A stretch of 33,173 bases of DNA from Alphaproteobacteria bacterium (GTDB lineage Bacteria > Pseudomonadota > Alphaproteobacteria > Micavibrionales > Micavibrionaceae). The notes under the pieces were generated by a model, which worked only from the letters and a program-made list of their open reading frames with translations, did not search any database and was not told the origin of the DNA. Position numbers and translations under genes: made by a program. The stretch lies in assembly GCA_020442425.1 (NCBI GenBank), contig JAGRKB010000070.1, positions 1 through 33,173 on the forward strand. Direction: 5' to 3'. Below are positions 7,902 through 18,725 of this stretch, one piece after another (positions within the stretch are counted from its first letter, which is position 1; each line of letters starts with the position of its first letter).

Positions 7902-8492
7902 TTACATTTTTTGACGAGTACTTATAACTGGCTTTTCCTTATCCTCTGTATAGGGAAGCAAAGCATCCCACATCCGTTCGTCCTCTAATTCAAAAACAGA
8001 TTCATCAAAGGGAGCAACAAACCAATGCCCTTGCCTCTTTTCCTTTTCAAACTGTGCAATTCCCCATCCTGCATAACCAACAAAAACGCGATAGCAATCA
8101 GGCCTTTTCTGAAGAATAGACACAAACGCCGCATCGGTTTTAATAGCATCATCCAAAGAAACAACAGCCGGATCATTCTCCCGACACAAACTTAAAATCC
8201 GGACATCATCACGATCTGAAATCGGCCCGCCCCAATAAATCGGCAATCCCAAATTTTGAATATGAACAGGCAATAGAGAAATATCACGATAGGGACGGTT
8301 AAGCACCAATGCCTGCGCCCCATACCATTCCTGATTGAACATATACAAAACTGTCAGAGAAAAATTCGGATCATCAAGTTGAGGGGCCGCCAAAATGAAT
8401 TTCCCGCGATCCCCATGATAAAACCCAAGAACCGTTGGAAGCAGAATAAAAAACGCTGCAAGCAGTGTTTGCCAATTCAACACTGCTCGCAT
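7902..8492 (-). CDS. YqgE/AlgH (DUF179) family protein with N-terminal membrane segment
   Basis: The core from residue 30 (GKFILAAPQLDDPNFSLTVLYM) matches the start of the YqgE/AlgH family. Later family features are present too: ALVLNRPY, IYWGGPI and VFVGYAGWGIAQFEKE. The molecular function of the family is not settled. The product has 196 residues. Unlike ordinary members, which begin with the core and look cytoplasmic, this one has a leading hydrophobic stretch at about residues 7-24 (WQTLLAAFFILLPTVLGF) that reads as a signal anchor or signal peptide. The start at 8492 is backed by AAGAGG seven bases upstream, so the extension is probably real. It lies 25 bp after eno and is probably the last gene of that run. 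Confidence 0.85.
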   Translation of the reverse strand: MRAVLNWQTLLAAFFILLPTVLGFYHGDRGKFILAAPQLDDPNFSLTVLYMFNQEWYGAQALVLNRPYRDISLLPVHIQNLGLPIYWGGPISDRDDVRILSLCRENDPAVVSLDDAIKTDAAFVSILQKRPDCYRVFVGYAGWGIAQFEKEKRQGHWFVAPFDESVFELEDERMWDALLPYTEDKEKPVISTRQKM

Positions 8493-8517
8493 ACTAAAAC
8501 CTCTTTAAATTAAAAAA

Positions 8518-9840
<1,323 letters not shown>

Positions 9841-9847
9841 CTAAAAA

Positions 9848-10132
9848 TTATAAAATCTCATCTGGCAAATTTTTAAGCTGCCTATCAAAATCTAAATTCT
9901 CTACCCCCGCTTTACTTTCAAAATCCCGCAACTTCGCAAACCATTCTTTTCTGAGTTCTTTAATATGATCAATTTGACCTTCCCAAGGCTGGCTTGGATT
10001 GTACTGATATCCTGATTCGACACCGCAACATTCACAAATTATAAAAGATGCGCATCCACCTTGATCCCAAAATTCATCTGGAGAAATATCCTTACCACAT
10101 ACTGGGCATAAATTAGCCGATAACGTCAACAT
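9848..10132 (-). CDS. CPCC-type cysteine-rich small protein
   Basis: The 94 residues contain six cysteines in the N-terminal 36: C9 and C12 (CPVCG), C27, and C33, C35, C36 (CECCG), followed by an aromatic [10 protein letters not shown]. This is the pattern of the small CPCC cysteine-rich family, probably a zinc-ribbon-like fold, whose function is unknown. The C-terminal half is a charged helix ([16 protein letters not shown]). The ATG at 10132 lies inside the last codons of kdsA, so the genes overlap by 7 bp and are probably translationally coupled. No signal peptide is present. Metal binding is inferred only from the cysteine spacing. Confidence 0.82.
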   Translation of the reverse strand: MLTLSANLCPVCGKDISPDEFWDQGGCASFIICECCGVESGYQYNPSQPWEGQIDHIKELRKEWFAKLRDFESKAGVENLDFDRQLKNLPDEIL

Positions 10133-10950
10133 TTCTTGGATATTATATCTATCTCAACCATTTTAGAAAGAATACCCTCCAACTCATGCAGCTTGACCAT
10201 GTTCGGGCCATCAGATGGCGCGGTATCAGGGTCTTGGTGAACCTCCATGAAAACCCCAGCCACACCAACCGCCACAGCCGCACGCGCAAGGACAGGAACC
10301 ATAGTACGATCCCCACCTGAAGATGTACCCTGCCCGCCGGGTTGTTGAACGGAATGGGTTGCATCAAATACAACCGGATATCCTGTCTGCGCCATAATCG
10401 GTAACGAACGCATATCCGAAACAAGTGTATTATACCCAAAACTCGCGCCGCGTTCACAAAGCATAATATTTTCATTACCTGTTGACGCAATTTTGGCCGC
10501 GACGTTTTTCATGTCCCAAGGTGCCAAGAACTGCCCTTTTTTGACATTAATCACTTTGCCTGTATTCCCTGCAGCAACCAGCAAATCTGTCTGACGACAT
10601 AAGAACGCAGGAATTTGAAGAATATCGACAGCCTCAGCCACAACCGCGCATTGTTCAGGCAAATGCACATCGGTTAAAACAGGCACACCAAAATCTTTTT
10701 TAAGATCTTTAAAAACCTGTAACGCATCATCAAATGTCACGCCCGAACGAACACCTGATACACTGGTCCGGTTGGCCTTATCAAAAGATGATTTATAAAC
10801 GAAGTTAATCCCGAGCTTACCCGTGATTTCTTTCAACGCGCCGCACATGTCATAGGCATGCTCACGGCTCTCAAGAACACAAGGCCCTGCAATTAGGAAA
10901 AACGGAGAAGAATTATTGGCGTCAAAGCCTGCAATACGGACTGTTTTCAT
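10126..10950 (-). CDS. kdsA: 3-deoxy-D-manno-octulosonate 8-phosphate (KDO-8-P) synthase
   Basis: KdsA condenses phosphoenolpyruvate with arabinose 5-phosphate to make KDO-8-phosphate for the lipopolysaccharide core. The 274 residues include [54 protein letters not shown] and [18 protein letters not shown]24 in AGPC stands where the metal-dependent class carries its cysteine ligand; the metal-free class, as in E. coli, has asparagine there. The later His, Glu and Asp ligands are also present, so I infer a metal-dependent enzyme. The ATG at 10950 directly follows a small hairpin and no ribosome site is visible. The gene lies 23 bp after purC and overlaps the next gene. Confidence 0.96.
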   Translation of the reverse strand: MKTVRIAGFDANNSSPFFLIAGPCVLESREHAYDMCGALKEITGKLGINFVYKSSFDKANRTSVSGVRSGVTFDDALQVFKDLKKDFGVPVLTDVHLPEQCAVVAEAVDILQIPAFLCRQTDLLVAAGNTGKVINVKKGQFLAPWDMKNVAAKIASTGNENIMLCERGASFGYNTLVSDMRSLPIMAQTGYPVVFDATHSVQQPGGQGTSSGGDRTMVPVLARAAVAVGVAGVFMEVHQDPDTAPSDGPNMVKLHELEGILSKMVEIDIISKKC

Positions 10951-10966
10951 GCGCTATATTTAGCGC
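10951..10966 (-). other. Hairpin abutting the kdsA start codon
   Basis: GCGCTA, a four-base loop and TAGCGC form a perfect 6-bp stem in the 23-bp purC-kdsA gap. It ends at the base before the kdsA ATG. No Shine-Dalgarno-like sequence is seen between the purC stop and the ATG. There is no T run, so it is not an intrinsic terminator. A role in translation coupling or RNA processing is speculative. Confidence 0.4.
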
Positions 10967-10973
10967 GAACCAA

Positions 10974-11945
10974 TCACTTTAGCAAGGCCTTACGAATACG
11001 TTCCAAAGTGGGCAAAGCAGCATCAGGAAAGGCAAATTTCTGCCCTGTAATCTGCTCATAGGCCGAGATATAAACCCCCGCCGCCTGAACACGCACATCA
11101 TCAGGAATATGGGGAATGTCATCCTTATACGGATCACACTGACTATTAACCCAATTCCGCACAAAATCCTTATCAAAACTCTGCGGACGCTCACCTGCTT
11201 CGAATTTTTGAGAATAAGTCTCGGCAAACCAATAGCGGGAGCTATCAGGCGTATGAATTTCATCCGCCAAAATAATATTGCCTGCCTCGTCAAACCCGAA
11301 TTCATATTTGGTATCAACCAGAATAAGCCCACGTTCTGCCGCCATTTCACGACCCCGCGCAAAAAGATTTAGAGCATAATCACTTACCCGATCCCATTGC
11401 TCTTGTGTCAGCAACCCTTGGGATACAACCTCCTCTGCAGAAAGTGGCTCGTCATGCCCCGCATCAAACGCCTTACTGGTCGGAGTTATAATCGTCTCAG
11501 GCAGCTTTTGGTTTTCGCGCATCCCGTCAGGAAATTTCAGACCATACATCTCGCGCTTACCCGATTTATACATCGGCCAAATCGAAGTCCCTGTTGTTCC
11601 GCACAGGTAATCCCGCACGACAATCTCAACAGGCATAATTTTGAGAAGCTTGCCCACCACAACATTCGGATCAGGATAAGACACAACATGATTGGGGCAA
11701 ATATCGGATGTATGCTCAAACCAAAATTTTGCCGTCTGTGTCAAAACCTGCCCTTTAAGAGGAATAGTCGTCAGAATTCGATCAAACGCCGATATCCGGT
11801 CAGACGTAATAATCACGCGCGTCCCGTCAGGCATGTCATAATTATCACGAACCTTACCACGATAATGGTTCGGCAGCTCGGGGATGGTCGCATCCTCAAG
11901 CGCTAAAGGCAAAAACGGTAATATCTGATCGTGATAATTCGACAT
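10974..11945 (-). CDS. purC: Phosphoribosylaminoimidazole-succinocarboxamide (SAICAR) synthase
   Basis: PurC joins aspartate to CAIR using ATP in de novo purine synthesis. The family patterns are [13 protein letters not shown] near residue 29, [46 protein letters not shown] and [15 protein letters not shown]. At 323 residues it is the long form, rather than the roughly 240-residue form seen in many bacteria. Extra length includes the C-terminal part from about residue 265 (WVNSQ to [10 protein letters not shown]). GGAATAG just upstream is a weak ribosome site. It lies 15 bp after a small membrane-protein gene and just before kdsA. Confidence 0.96.
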   Translation of the reverse strand: MSNYHDQILPFLPLALEDATIPELPNHYRGKVRDNYDMPDGTRVIITSDRISAFDRILTTIPLKGQVLTQTAKFWFEHTSDICPNHVVSYPDPNVVVGKLLKIMPVEIVVRDYLCGTTGTSIWPMYKSGKREMYGLKFPDGMRENQKLPETIITPTSKAFDAGHDEPLSAEEVVSQGLLTQEQWDRVSDYALNLFARGREMAAERGLILVDTKYEFGFDEAGNIILADEIHTPDSSRYWFAETYSQKFEAGERPQSFDKDFVRNWVNSQCDPYKDDIPHIPDDVRVQAAGVYISAYEQITGQKFAFPDAALPTLERIRKALLK

Positions 11946-11960
11946 ATCTATTCCATATAT

Positions 11961-12143
11961 TTATCTTGAAGGCCTTGGCGCCTCGACTTTAGCCACTACC
12001 TTTGGCTCATGATTGAGACTATGCGCCGCAAGTGCAAGACCTATAACCGCAGCTACAAATACTCCTACTATACCTGTCCGCGCGCTTTCTCCTCCATGAC
12101 GAACACGCTCTTCAGACAATCCGCAATTTTCTAAATCACTCAT
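11961..12143 (-). CDS. Small single-pass membrane protein, unknown function
   Basis: The 60-residue product has a charged N-terminal head (MSDLENCGLSEERVRHGGES), one membrane segment at about residues 24-41 (TGIVGVFVAAVIGLALAA) and a short Lys/Pro-rich tail. GGGAAG lies about seven bases before the ATG. It lies 41 bp after pyrG and 15 bp before purC, on the same strand, so it fits the operon. I recognise no family. The coding call rests on the ribosome site, the sensible membrane topology and the tight fit between two known genes. Confidence 0.6.
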   Translation of the reverse strand: MSDLENCGLSEERVRHGGESARTGIVGVFVAAVIGLALAAHSLNHEPKVVAKVEAPRPSR

Positions 12144-12184
12144 AATATACTTCCCTGTTTTTTTATATACGCAGTTAAAATTCT

Positions 12185-13816
<1,632 letters not shown>

Positions 13817-14191
13817 TTATTTTGCGATCGGAACAGTTGGGGGTTCGGAAGAAGTCGGATCAGGAGTAATTTCAACAGATCCGTCAACAGGAACGGCCGG
13901 AGCCGTAATAGCTGGTGGAGCATCTTCAGCAACAGCATCAAGAATGCTGCCCTGTGTAGCGCTGCCACGAGAAGCCAAAATCGCAAGAATAATACTGGTA
14001 ATAAAAAATCCGGCACCAATCAAAGTCGTCGCTTTAGTCAGAGCATTAGCAGTCGACTGTGCAGAAGCAAAGCTTCCCAAGCCTCCACCTGTGCCAAGAC
14101 CAAGCCCACCGCCCTCAGAACGTTGAAGCAAGATCAGAATGATCAAGGCCAATGTCAAAATCAAATGAATGACCAGAACAACATGTTCCAT
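13817..14191 (-). CDS. secG: Preprotein translocase subunit SecG
   Basis: SecG is the small accessory subunit of the SecYEG protein-export channel. The 124-residue product has two membrane segments (about 3-22 and 56-75) joined by the glycine-rich loop RSEGGGLGLGTGGGLGSF, which is diagnostic for the family. The C-terminal tail (about 77-124) is long and rich in Ala, Pro and acidic residues. Such tails vary widely in alphaproteobacteria. It lies 40 bp after tpiA and 3 bp before pyrG in one operon. Confidence 0.95.
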   Translation of the reverse strand: MEHVVLVIHLILTLALIILILLQRSEGGGLGLGTGGGLGSFASAQSTANALTKATTLIGAGFFITSIILAILASRGSATQGSILDAVAEDAPPAITAPAVPVDGSVEITPDPTSSEPPTVPIAK

Positions 14192-14231
14192 CGTATAAAA
14201 CCCGCGTATAAATTTAAGTTATGGTTATCTT

Positions 14232-14972
14232 TTATTTCGCAGCCGCAATAATTGCAAGAAATTGATCGACTTTTAAACTGGCTCCACCAACCAAAGCTCC
14301 ATCAACATTCTCGATCTGGAGAAGTTCGGCAGCATTTTCCGGCTTTACGGAACCGCCGTACAAAATACGCACCAAATCTGGTTTGTCCAGCTTTTCTTGA
14401 ACATAGCGGCGAATTACCCCGTGCATTTCTTGAACATCCTGTGCTGTTGCCGTTTTTCCGGTACCGATAGCCCAAACAGGCTCATAAGCAATTACTAGGT
14501 TTTCACCACCCACCCCCTCAGGAATAGATTCTTTCAGTTGCATTATGACAACAGGATTTTGTAACCCTTCCTGCCTCTCTTTTTCAGTTTCACCGACGCA
14601 AACAATAACCTTCAATCCGGCTTTGATAGCATGCTCAACCTTCTTGGAAATAATATTATTACTTTCGACATGATACTGGCGGCGCTCAGAATGCCCCAAA
14701 ATCACATATTCACAGCCCAAATCTTTAAGCATAGAAGCAGATACGTCTCCTGTATAAGCTCCATTTTCTCCATAATATGAGCAATCCTGCCCCCCAAAAA
14801 AGATGTTTTTCGGAAAATCATCCCCCACTACATCAGAAATATAGACAAACGGAGGGCAAAAACAAACATCAACATTCCCAGGAATATCGCCTTTTACAAC
14901 GTCGGCAACCAAAACCTGTGCCGAAACGCGATCACAGTTCATCTTCCAGTTACCGGCAATCAATTTATTCAT
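14232..14972 (-). CDS. tpiA: Triose-phosphate isomerase
   Basis: TpiA interconverts glyceraldehyde 3-phosphate and dihydroxyacetone phosphate. The 246 residues include the substrate-binding K10 in AGNWKMN, catalytic H94 in ILGHSERR, and catalytic E164 in AYEPVWAIGTGKTA, with phosphate-binding YGGSVKPENA towards the end. Length is normal for bacteria. AAGGGGA upstream of the ATG is the ribosome site. It is the first gene of the long minus-strand run tpiA-secG-pyrG. The palindromic element at 15003-15127 begins 30 bp upstream, so its promoter may lie in or across that element. Confidence 0.97.
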   Translation of the reverse strand: MNKLIAGNWKMNCDRVSAQVLVADVVKGDIPGNVDVCFCPPFVYISDVVGDDFPKNIFFGGQDCSYYGENGAYTGDVSASMLKDLGCEYVILGHSERRQYHVESNNIISKKVEHAIKAGLKVIVCVGETEKERQEGLQNPVVIMQLKESIPEGVGGENLVIAYEPVWAIGTGKTATAQDVQEMHGVIRRYVQEKLDKPDLVRILYGGSVKPENAAELLQIENVDGALVGGASLKVDQFLAIIAAAK

Positions 14973-15002
14973 AGCGAAAATCCCCTTCTATAGTCGTTTT
15001 TA

Positions 15003-15127
15003 TTAAGAATAGGACGCCGATCGAGAATGACCGGCTTTTTCAAAAAAAACGACGACAACGTACATAGCAGTACTTTGAGGAGCTTTTTGAAAAAACGGCT
15101 TCATTCGCAGATGCGTCCTATTCTTAA
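15003..15127. repeat. Large palindromic, MITE-like element
   Basis: TTAAGAATAGGACGC (15003-15017) and its exact reverse complement (15113-15127) bound a 125-bp stretch. The inner arms also pair: GAATGA and TTTTTCAAAAA motifs occur in both arms in inverted order. The centre holds GTAC (15060-15063) and GTAC (15070-15073) around a six-base loop, within a base or two of the midpoint of the ends. The whole forms one long imperfect hairpin. It fills the divergent gap between tpiA and the ppiD-like gene. No transposase and no clear target duplication are seen. The MITE label is inferred from structure. Confidence 0.6.
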
Positions 15128-15172
15128 GAAGAATGACTATAAATTCATTGTCTATACATATCCCATGAAGGC

Positions 15173-15201
15173 TTGGCATGTCCAGACAGGATGTTTATAG
15201 T
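15173..15201 (+). promoter_or_regulatory. Promoter of the SurA/PpiD-like gene
   Basis: TTGGCA (15173-15178), exactly 17 bases, then TATAGT (15196-15201) make a good sigma-70-type promoter. Transcription would start near 15208, about 34 bases before the chosen ATG at 15242. This argues against an earlier start at 15173, which lies in the promoter itself. Confidence 0.6.
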
Positions 15202-15241
15202 GTCCCGATTCATTTTGACACACAAAAGAAAGACAAAAACT

Positions 15242-17158
15242 ATGATCCTTCGATCAATGCGTAATGGCTTTTTCTCGGCAATCTTTTTGGGACTATTGGT
15301 TCTAGGAGGATTCAGTCTTGTTCTCACAGACTGGAACGGAATGTTTCGTGGTGGAGGAATTACAAAAACCGATATAGCCGTCGTTGATGGAACGCCGATC
15401 AAAATTTCCGAATTCAATAACATCGTCAACCGTGTACTGAGAAACCAGCAAATTGATCCGGCTCAAGCCTATCAATCAGGTGTTTTGGATAACATCTTGC
15501 AAAATGAAATCTTAACCAGAGTTTTGGCTATCGCAGCCAATGACTATGGTATTCGCGTTGAAGATAAGCACATCGCCAAACAGATTAAATCGTTAATCAC
15601 CCCCCTTACCACGTCAGAAACTGACAGCAAACAAGCATTGAAACAATTTCTACAAATGCAAGGCATGTCAGAAAAAGCACTCGTGTCCATTATCCGTTCT
15701 GAAATAGAAACAGAGCTGCTCAAAAGCTCAATCGCTGTTAACTCCTACGTTCCAAACGCAATGAGCGAAGACATCGCGGCCTATCGCGATACGACAAGAA
15801 CCGTTCGGTATATTCAACTGGAAAACAAAGACATCAAACTCGAACAAAAAGCCGACGAAGAACTTTTGAAAAATTACTACGAAGGTTTGAAATCCCAGTA
15901 CATGATTCCAGAAACTCGTGACTTCACAATTGCACTCGTAAACGCAGAAAAACTCATTAAAGACATGAAAGCTTCTGATGAAGAAATTCAAAACTATTAC
16001 AATGACCATCTGGACGATTACAAAGAAGATCAAAAGCGTGTTCTTGATCAAGCCATCCTGCAAAACGAAGGAGACGCTCTGGAAATCATTGAAAAAGTCA
16101 AAGACGGAAACGATTTTGAAACAACAGTCAAAGACAAAACCGGAAATACAAAAACCTACGCAAAGTCAATTTCATTCGCCAAAAAAGATTTAAGCGATGA
16201 AATGGCCGAATCCGTTTTCTCCGCAAAGCTGTCAGATATCGTAGGCCCATTCAAATCCCCTCTAGGCTATCACGTCATTAAGATTGCAGAAATTCGTGAG
16301 CCTAGAACCAAACCTCTTGAGGAAGTAAAAGACAAAATCTCCGAGCAACTGACAAACGAAAAAATTGGAAACGAGATTTATGAACTCACCTCTTCTTTCG
16401 AAGATCGTCTGGCGGCAGGAGAGGAATACGAGGCCTTGAAAGAAGAATACAAACTCGAAATCATGAGCTTTCAGAATGTCACATCCTCAGATGAAGAACT
16501 TTCAGGAAATCACAAATTCACAAAAGAACAGGCACAGGCCATCATAAAGAAAATCTTTCAAATGGAAGAAGGCGAACCAAGTTCACTCGCTGACCTCAGC
16601 TCTAGTGAATTTTTCTCTGTCAATCTGAACAAAGTCGTACCGACAACCTCTCGTCCATTTGAAGAGGTCAAGGACCTTTTGCTTAAACGCTGGACAAAAG
16701 AAAATCAAGCACGCCAAAACCTGATCGAGGCTCAAATTCTGGCCGAAAATTTAAACGAAGGCAAAGTAGATTTAGGCAATACAGATCATAGCGTAAAAAC
16801 CCAGACCAATCTGGCTCGCCCGGGGTCAAACGTCCAAAACAGCCAAAACAGCCAAAACCTTTCCGAAGTCTTTAAAGATATTCGCGTTGCCAACAGATTC
16901 ATGGATGCAGACGAAGGAAAATATATAATATCTATTCCAAGTGACGCGGAATCAATCATCATCGGCATTGCAAGCGATACAAAATTGGGCACGCCTAGCG
17001 AAAAAGATACAAAGACACTTTCCTCATCTTTAAAAGCTGATCTTTCCACGGCAAATCTCATGCTATTTGTCACGCAACTAGAAAAGAAATATCCCGTCGA
17101 GATTAACAACTCCCTTCTGGAAAGATTATATGCAAATACAGGGGATCAGTCCGACTAA
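15242..17158 (+). CDS. SurA/PpiD-type periplasmic peptidyl-prolyl isomerase
   Basis: This 638-residue protein is anchored by one membrane segment (about residues 10-30, FFSAIFLGLLVLGGFSLVL) and otherwise faces the periplasm. A SurA/PpiD N-terminal chaperone region follows (TDIAVVDGTPIKISEFNNIVNRVLR). A parvulin rotamase domain lies in the middle, with its typical end SDIVGPFKSPLGYHVIKI. The C-terminal part is less conserved and includes a small NSQ repeat. PpiD helps fold proteins leaving SecYEG and outer-membrane proteins. The start at 15242 fits the upstream promoter and the family N-terminus MILRSMRNG; the ribosome site is weak. It is transcribed alone, divergently from tpiA, and ends in a terminator. 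Confidence 0.88.
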   Translation: MILRSMRNGFFSAIFLGLLVLGGFSLVLTDWNGMFRGGGITKTDIAVVDGTPIKISEFNNIVNRVLRNQQIDPAQAYQSGVLDNILQNEILTRVLAIAANDYGIRVEDKHIAKQIKSLITPLTTSETDSKQALKQFLQMQGMSEKALVSIIRSEIETELLKSSIAVNSYVPNAMSEDIAAYRDTTRTVRYIQLENKDIKLEQKADEELLKNYYEGLKSQYMIPETRDFTIALVNAEKLIKDMKASDEEIQNYYNDHLDDYKEDQKRVLDQAILQNEGDALEIIEKVKDGNDFETTVKDKTGNTKTYAKSISFAKKDLSDEMAESVFSAKLSDIVGPFKSPLGYHVIKIAEIREPRTKPLEEVKDKISEQLTNEKIGNEIYELTSSFEDRLAAGEEYEALKEEYKLEIMSFQNVTSSDEELSGNHKFTKEQAQAIIKKIFQMEEGEPSSLADLSSSEFFSVNLNKVVPTTSRPFEEVKDLLLKRWTKENQARQNLIEAQILAENLNEGKVDLGNTDHSVKTQTNLARPGSNVQNSQNSQNLSEVFKDIRVANRFMDADEGKYIISIPSDAESIIIGIASDTKLGTPSEKDTKTLSSSLKADLSTANLMLFVTQLEKKYPVEINNSLLERLYANTGDQSD

Positions 17159-17194
17159 TTATAGTCAAACCATTTGACAAGCAATATATAAAAT

Positions 17195-17221
17195 CGTCAT
17201 GCCCACGCATGGCGGTTTTTT
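17195..17221 (+). terminator. Terminator after the PpiD-like gene
   Basis: CGTCATGC (17195-17202), loop CCAC, and GCATGGCG (17207-17214) make an 8-bp stem with one G-T pair, followed by six T residues (17216-17221). It begins 36 bp past the stop codon and isolates gltA from upstream transcription. Confidence 0.85.
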
Positions 17222-17238
17222 CTATAACACATAAAATA

Positions 17239-17267
17239 CTGGCAATATTTATCTGCAGCCCTACATT
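17239..17267 (+). promoter_or_regulatory. Candidate gltA promoter
   Basis: CTGGCA (17239-17244), 17 bases, then TACATT (17262-17267) form a plausible promoter after the upstream terminator. The start of transcription would be near 17274, inside the CtrA-like box, and the leader would be about 65 bases. Each hexamer departs from consensus, so the call is tentative. Confidence 0.4.
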
Positions 17268-17268
17268 G

Positions 17269-17284
17269 TTAACCGCTGCTTAAC
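17269..17284 (+). promoter_or_regulatory. CtrA-type binding site upstream of gltA
   Basis: TTAA, seven bases (CCGCTGC), then TTAAC is an exact match to the full CtrA recognition pattern TTAA-N7-TTAAC of alphaproteobacteria. It lies 55 bp before the gltA start and just past the candidate -10, a position expected to repress. The match is direct; binding is inferred. Confidence 0.5.
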
Positions 17285-17339
17285 TAACAAGAGTTAATCT
17301 TCAACAATCTTTAAGACCGCAATCAACCGGGGAAAATCA

Positions 17340-18650
17340 ATGTCCGTAGCAAAAGAACAAATACAACCTGAAAAAACCTTCACATTCACCAACGATCAAA
17401 CCGGTGAAAAATGGACATTTCCAGTTATAGAAGGAACAATGGGGCCAGATACAGTTGACATCAGATCATTCTATGAAGAAACAGGAATGTTTACTCTCGA
17501 CCCGAGTTTCACCTCAACAGCAAGCTGCAAATCCCGCATCACTTTTATTGACGGTGATAAAGGGCAATTGTTGCACCGAGGTTACAATATTAAAGACCTC
17601 GCCGAAAAAAGTAATTTCATGGAAGTCGCCTACCTGCTTTTGTACGGAGACCTTCCTTCCCGCGAACAATACGAGGAATTCCGCAAAAACATCACCTACC
17701 ACACCATGGTTCATGAACAACTGCAATTCTTCTTCCGTGGCTTCCGCCGCGATGCTCACCCGATGGCCATCATGTGTGGCGTTGTAGGAGCCCTCGCAGC
17801 CTTCTATCACGACTCACTGGATATCTCAGACCCGCGTCAGCGCGAAATTTCGGCGCACCGTCTGATAGCAAAACTTCCGACATTGGCGGCAATGGCCTTT
17901 AAATACTCGGTCGGACAGCCCTTTGTCTATCCGCGCAACGACTTGAGCTTTGCAGAAAATTTCCTTCACATGTGTTTTGCTGTTCCGGCAGAACCTTACA
18001 AAGTCTCCCCTATTTTGGCAGATGCCATGGATAAAATTTTAATCTTGCACGCTGACCACGAGCAAAACGCATCGACTTCGACAGTTCGTTTGGCAGGATC
18101 ATCTCAAGCTAACCCATTTGCTTGTATTGCAGCGGGAATTGCGTCCCTCTGGGGGCCGGCACATGGTGGAGCGAACCAAGCCGTTCTTGAAATGCTCGAA
18201 GAAATCGGTTCCAAAGACCGTATTCCTGAATTCATCCAAGGCGTTAAAGATAAAAAATATCGCCTGATGGGCTTCGGACACCGCGTTTATAAAAACTTTG
18301 ACCCACGCGCAACCGTCATGAAAGAATCTTGTGATAAGGTTCTGGCAGAACTCGGCGTAAAAGATCCGTTGCTGGAAATAGCAATGGAGCTGGAAAGAAT
18401 AGCCCTATCAGATCCATATTTCGTAGAACGAAAACTCTACCCGAACGTAGACTTTTACTCAGGTATAATCCTGAAAGCTATGGGCTTCCCCGTAGAGATG
18501 TTCACCGTTCTATTTGCCGTATCCAGAACATGCGGCTGGATTTCTCAATGGAAAGAAATGATGGAAGAACAAAGCAATCGTATTGGTCGCCCGCGCCAGC
18601 TTTATTCCGGAGCACAAGAGCGTGACTACGTAAATCTCGAAAAGAGATAA
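17340..18650 (+). CDS. gltA: Citrate synthase (type II, hexameric type)
   Basis: GltA condenses acetyl-CoA and oxaloacetate into citrate, taking the product of the pyruvate dehydrogenase complex into the TCA cycle. The 436 residues match the long Gram-negative type, with an N-terminal beta domain ([19 protein letters not shown]). Catalytic segments are [32 protein letters not shown] and [15 protein letters not shown] with H314; the C-terminal active-site Asp lies in [15 protein letters not shown] upstream is the ribosome site. It often adjoins the lpx cluster in alphaproteobacteria. Here it is convergent with that cluster and ends in a strong terminator. Confidence 0.97.
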   Translation: MSVAKEQIQPEKTFTFTNDQTGEKWTFPVIEGTMGPDTVDIRSFYEETGMFTLDPSFTSTASCKSRITFIDGDKGQLLHRGYNIKDLAEKSNFMEVAYLLLYGDLPSREQYEEFRKNITYHTMVHEQLQFFFRGFRRDAHPMAIMCGVVGALAAFYHDSLDISDPRQREISAHRLIAKLPTLAAMAFKYSVGQPFVYPRNDLSFAENFLHMCFAVPAEPYKVSPILADAMDKILILHADHEQNASTSTVRLAGSSQANPFACIAAGIASLWGPAHGGANQAVLEMLEEIGSKDRIPEFIQGVKDKKYRLMGFGHRVYKNFDPRATVMKESCDKVLAELGVKDPLLEIAMELERIALSDPYFVERKLYPNVDFYSGIILKAMGFPVEMFTVLFAVSRTCGWISQWKEMMEEQSNRIGRPRQLYSGAQERDYVNLEKR

Positions 18651-18684
18651 ACGAACAAACAGTTTCTAATAGTGTTGAAAACTC

Positions 18685-18718
18685 AAACTGCGGCAGCCAA
18701 AAGCTCCGCAGTTTTTTT
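18685..18718 (+). terminator. Strong terminator after gltA
   Basis: AAACTGCGG (18685-18693) pairs with CCGCAGTTT (18706-18714), with an inner AGC/GCT pairing and a short A-rich loop, followed by a T run (18712-18718). It lies between the convergent ends of gltA and the unknown gene at 18726. Read from the other side the T run is shorter, so it may be only partly bidirectional. Confidence 0.88.
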
Positions 18719-18725
18719 CGAATGC

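Noticed and set aside
16833..16860. Short tandem repeat in the PpiD-like gene (CAAAACAGC units) as a phase-variable tract
   Set aside because: The units are 9 bp and few, so a change in number keeps the frame. The effect would be only a few NSQ residues.
15173..17158. An earlier start for the PpiD-like protein at 15173
   Set aside because: That start lies within the -35 of a good promoter, upstream of the expected transcript start. The family N-terminus begins at the ATG at 15242.
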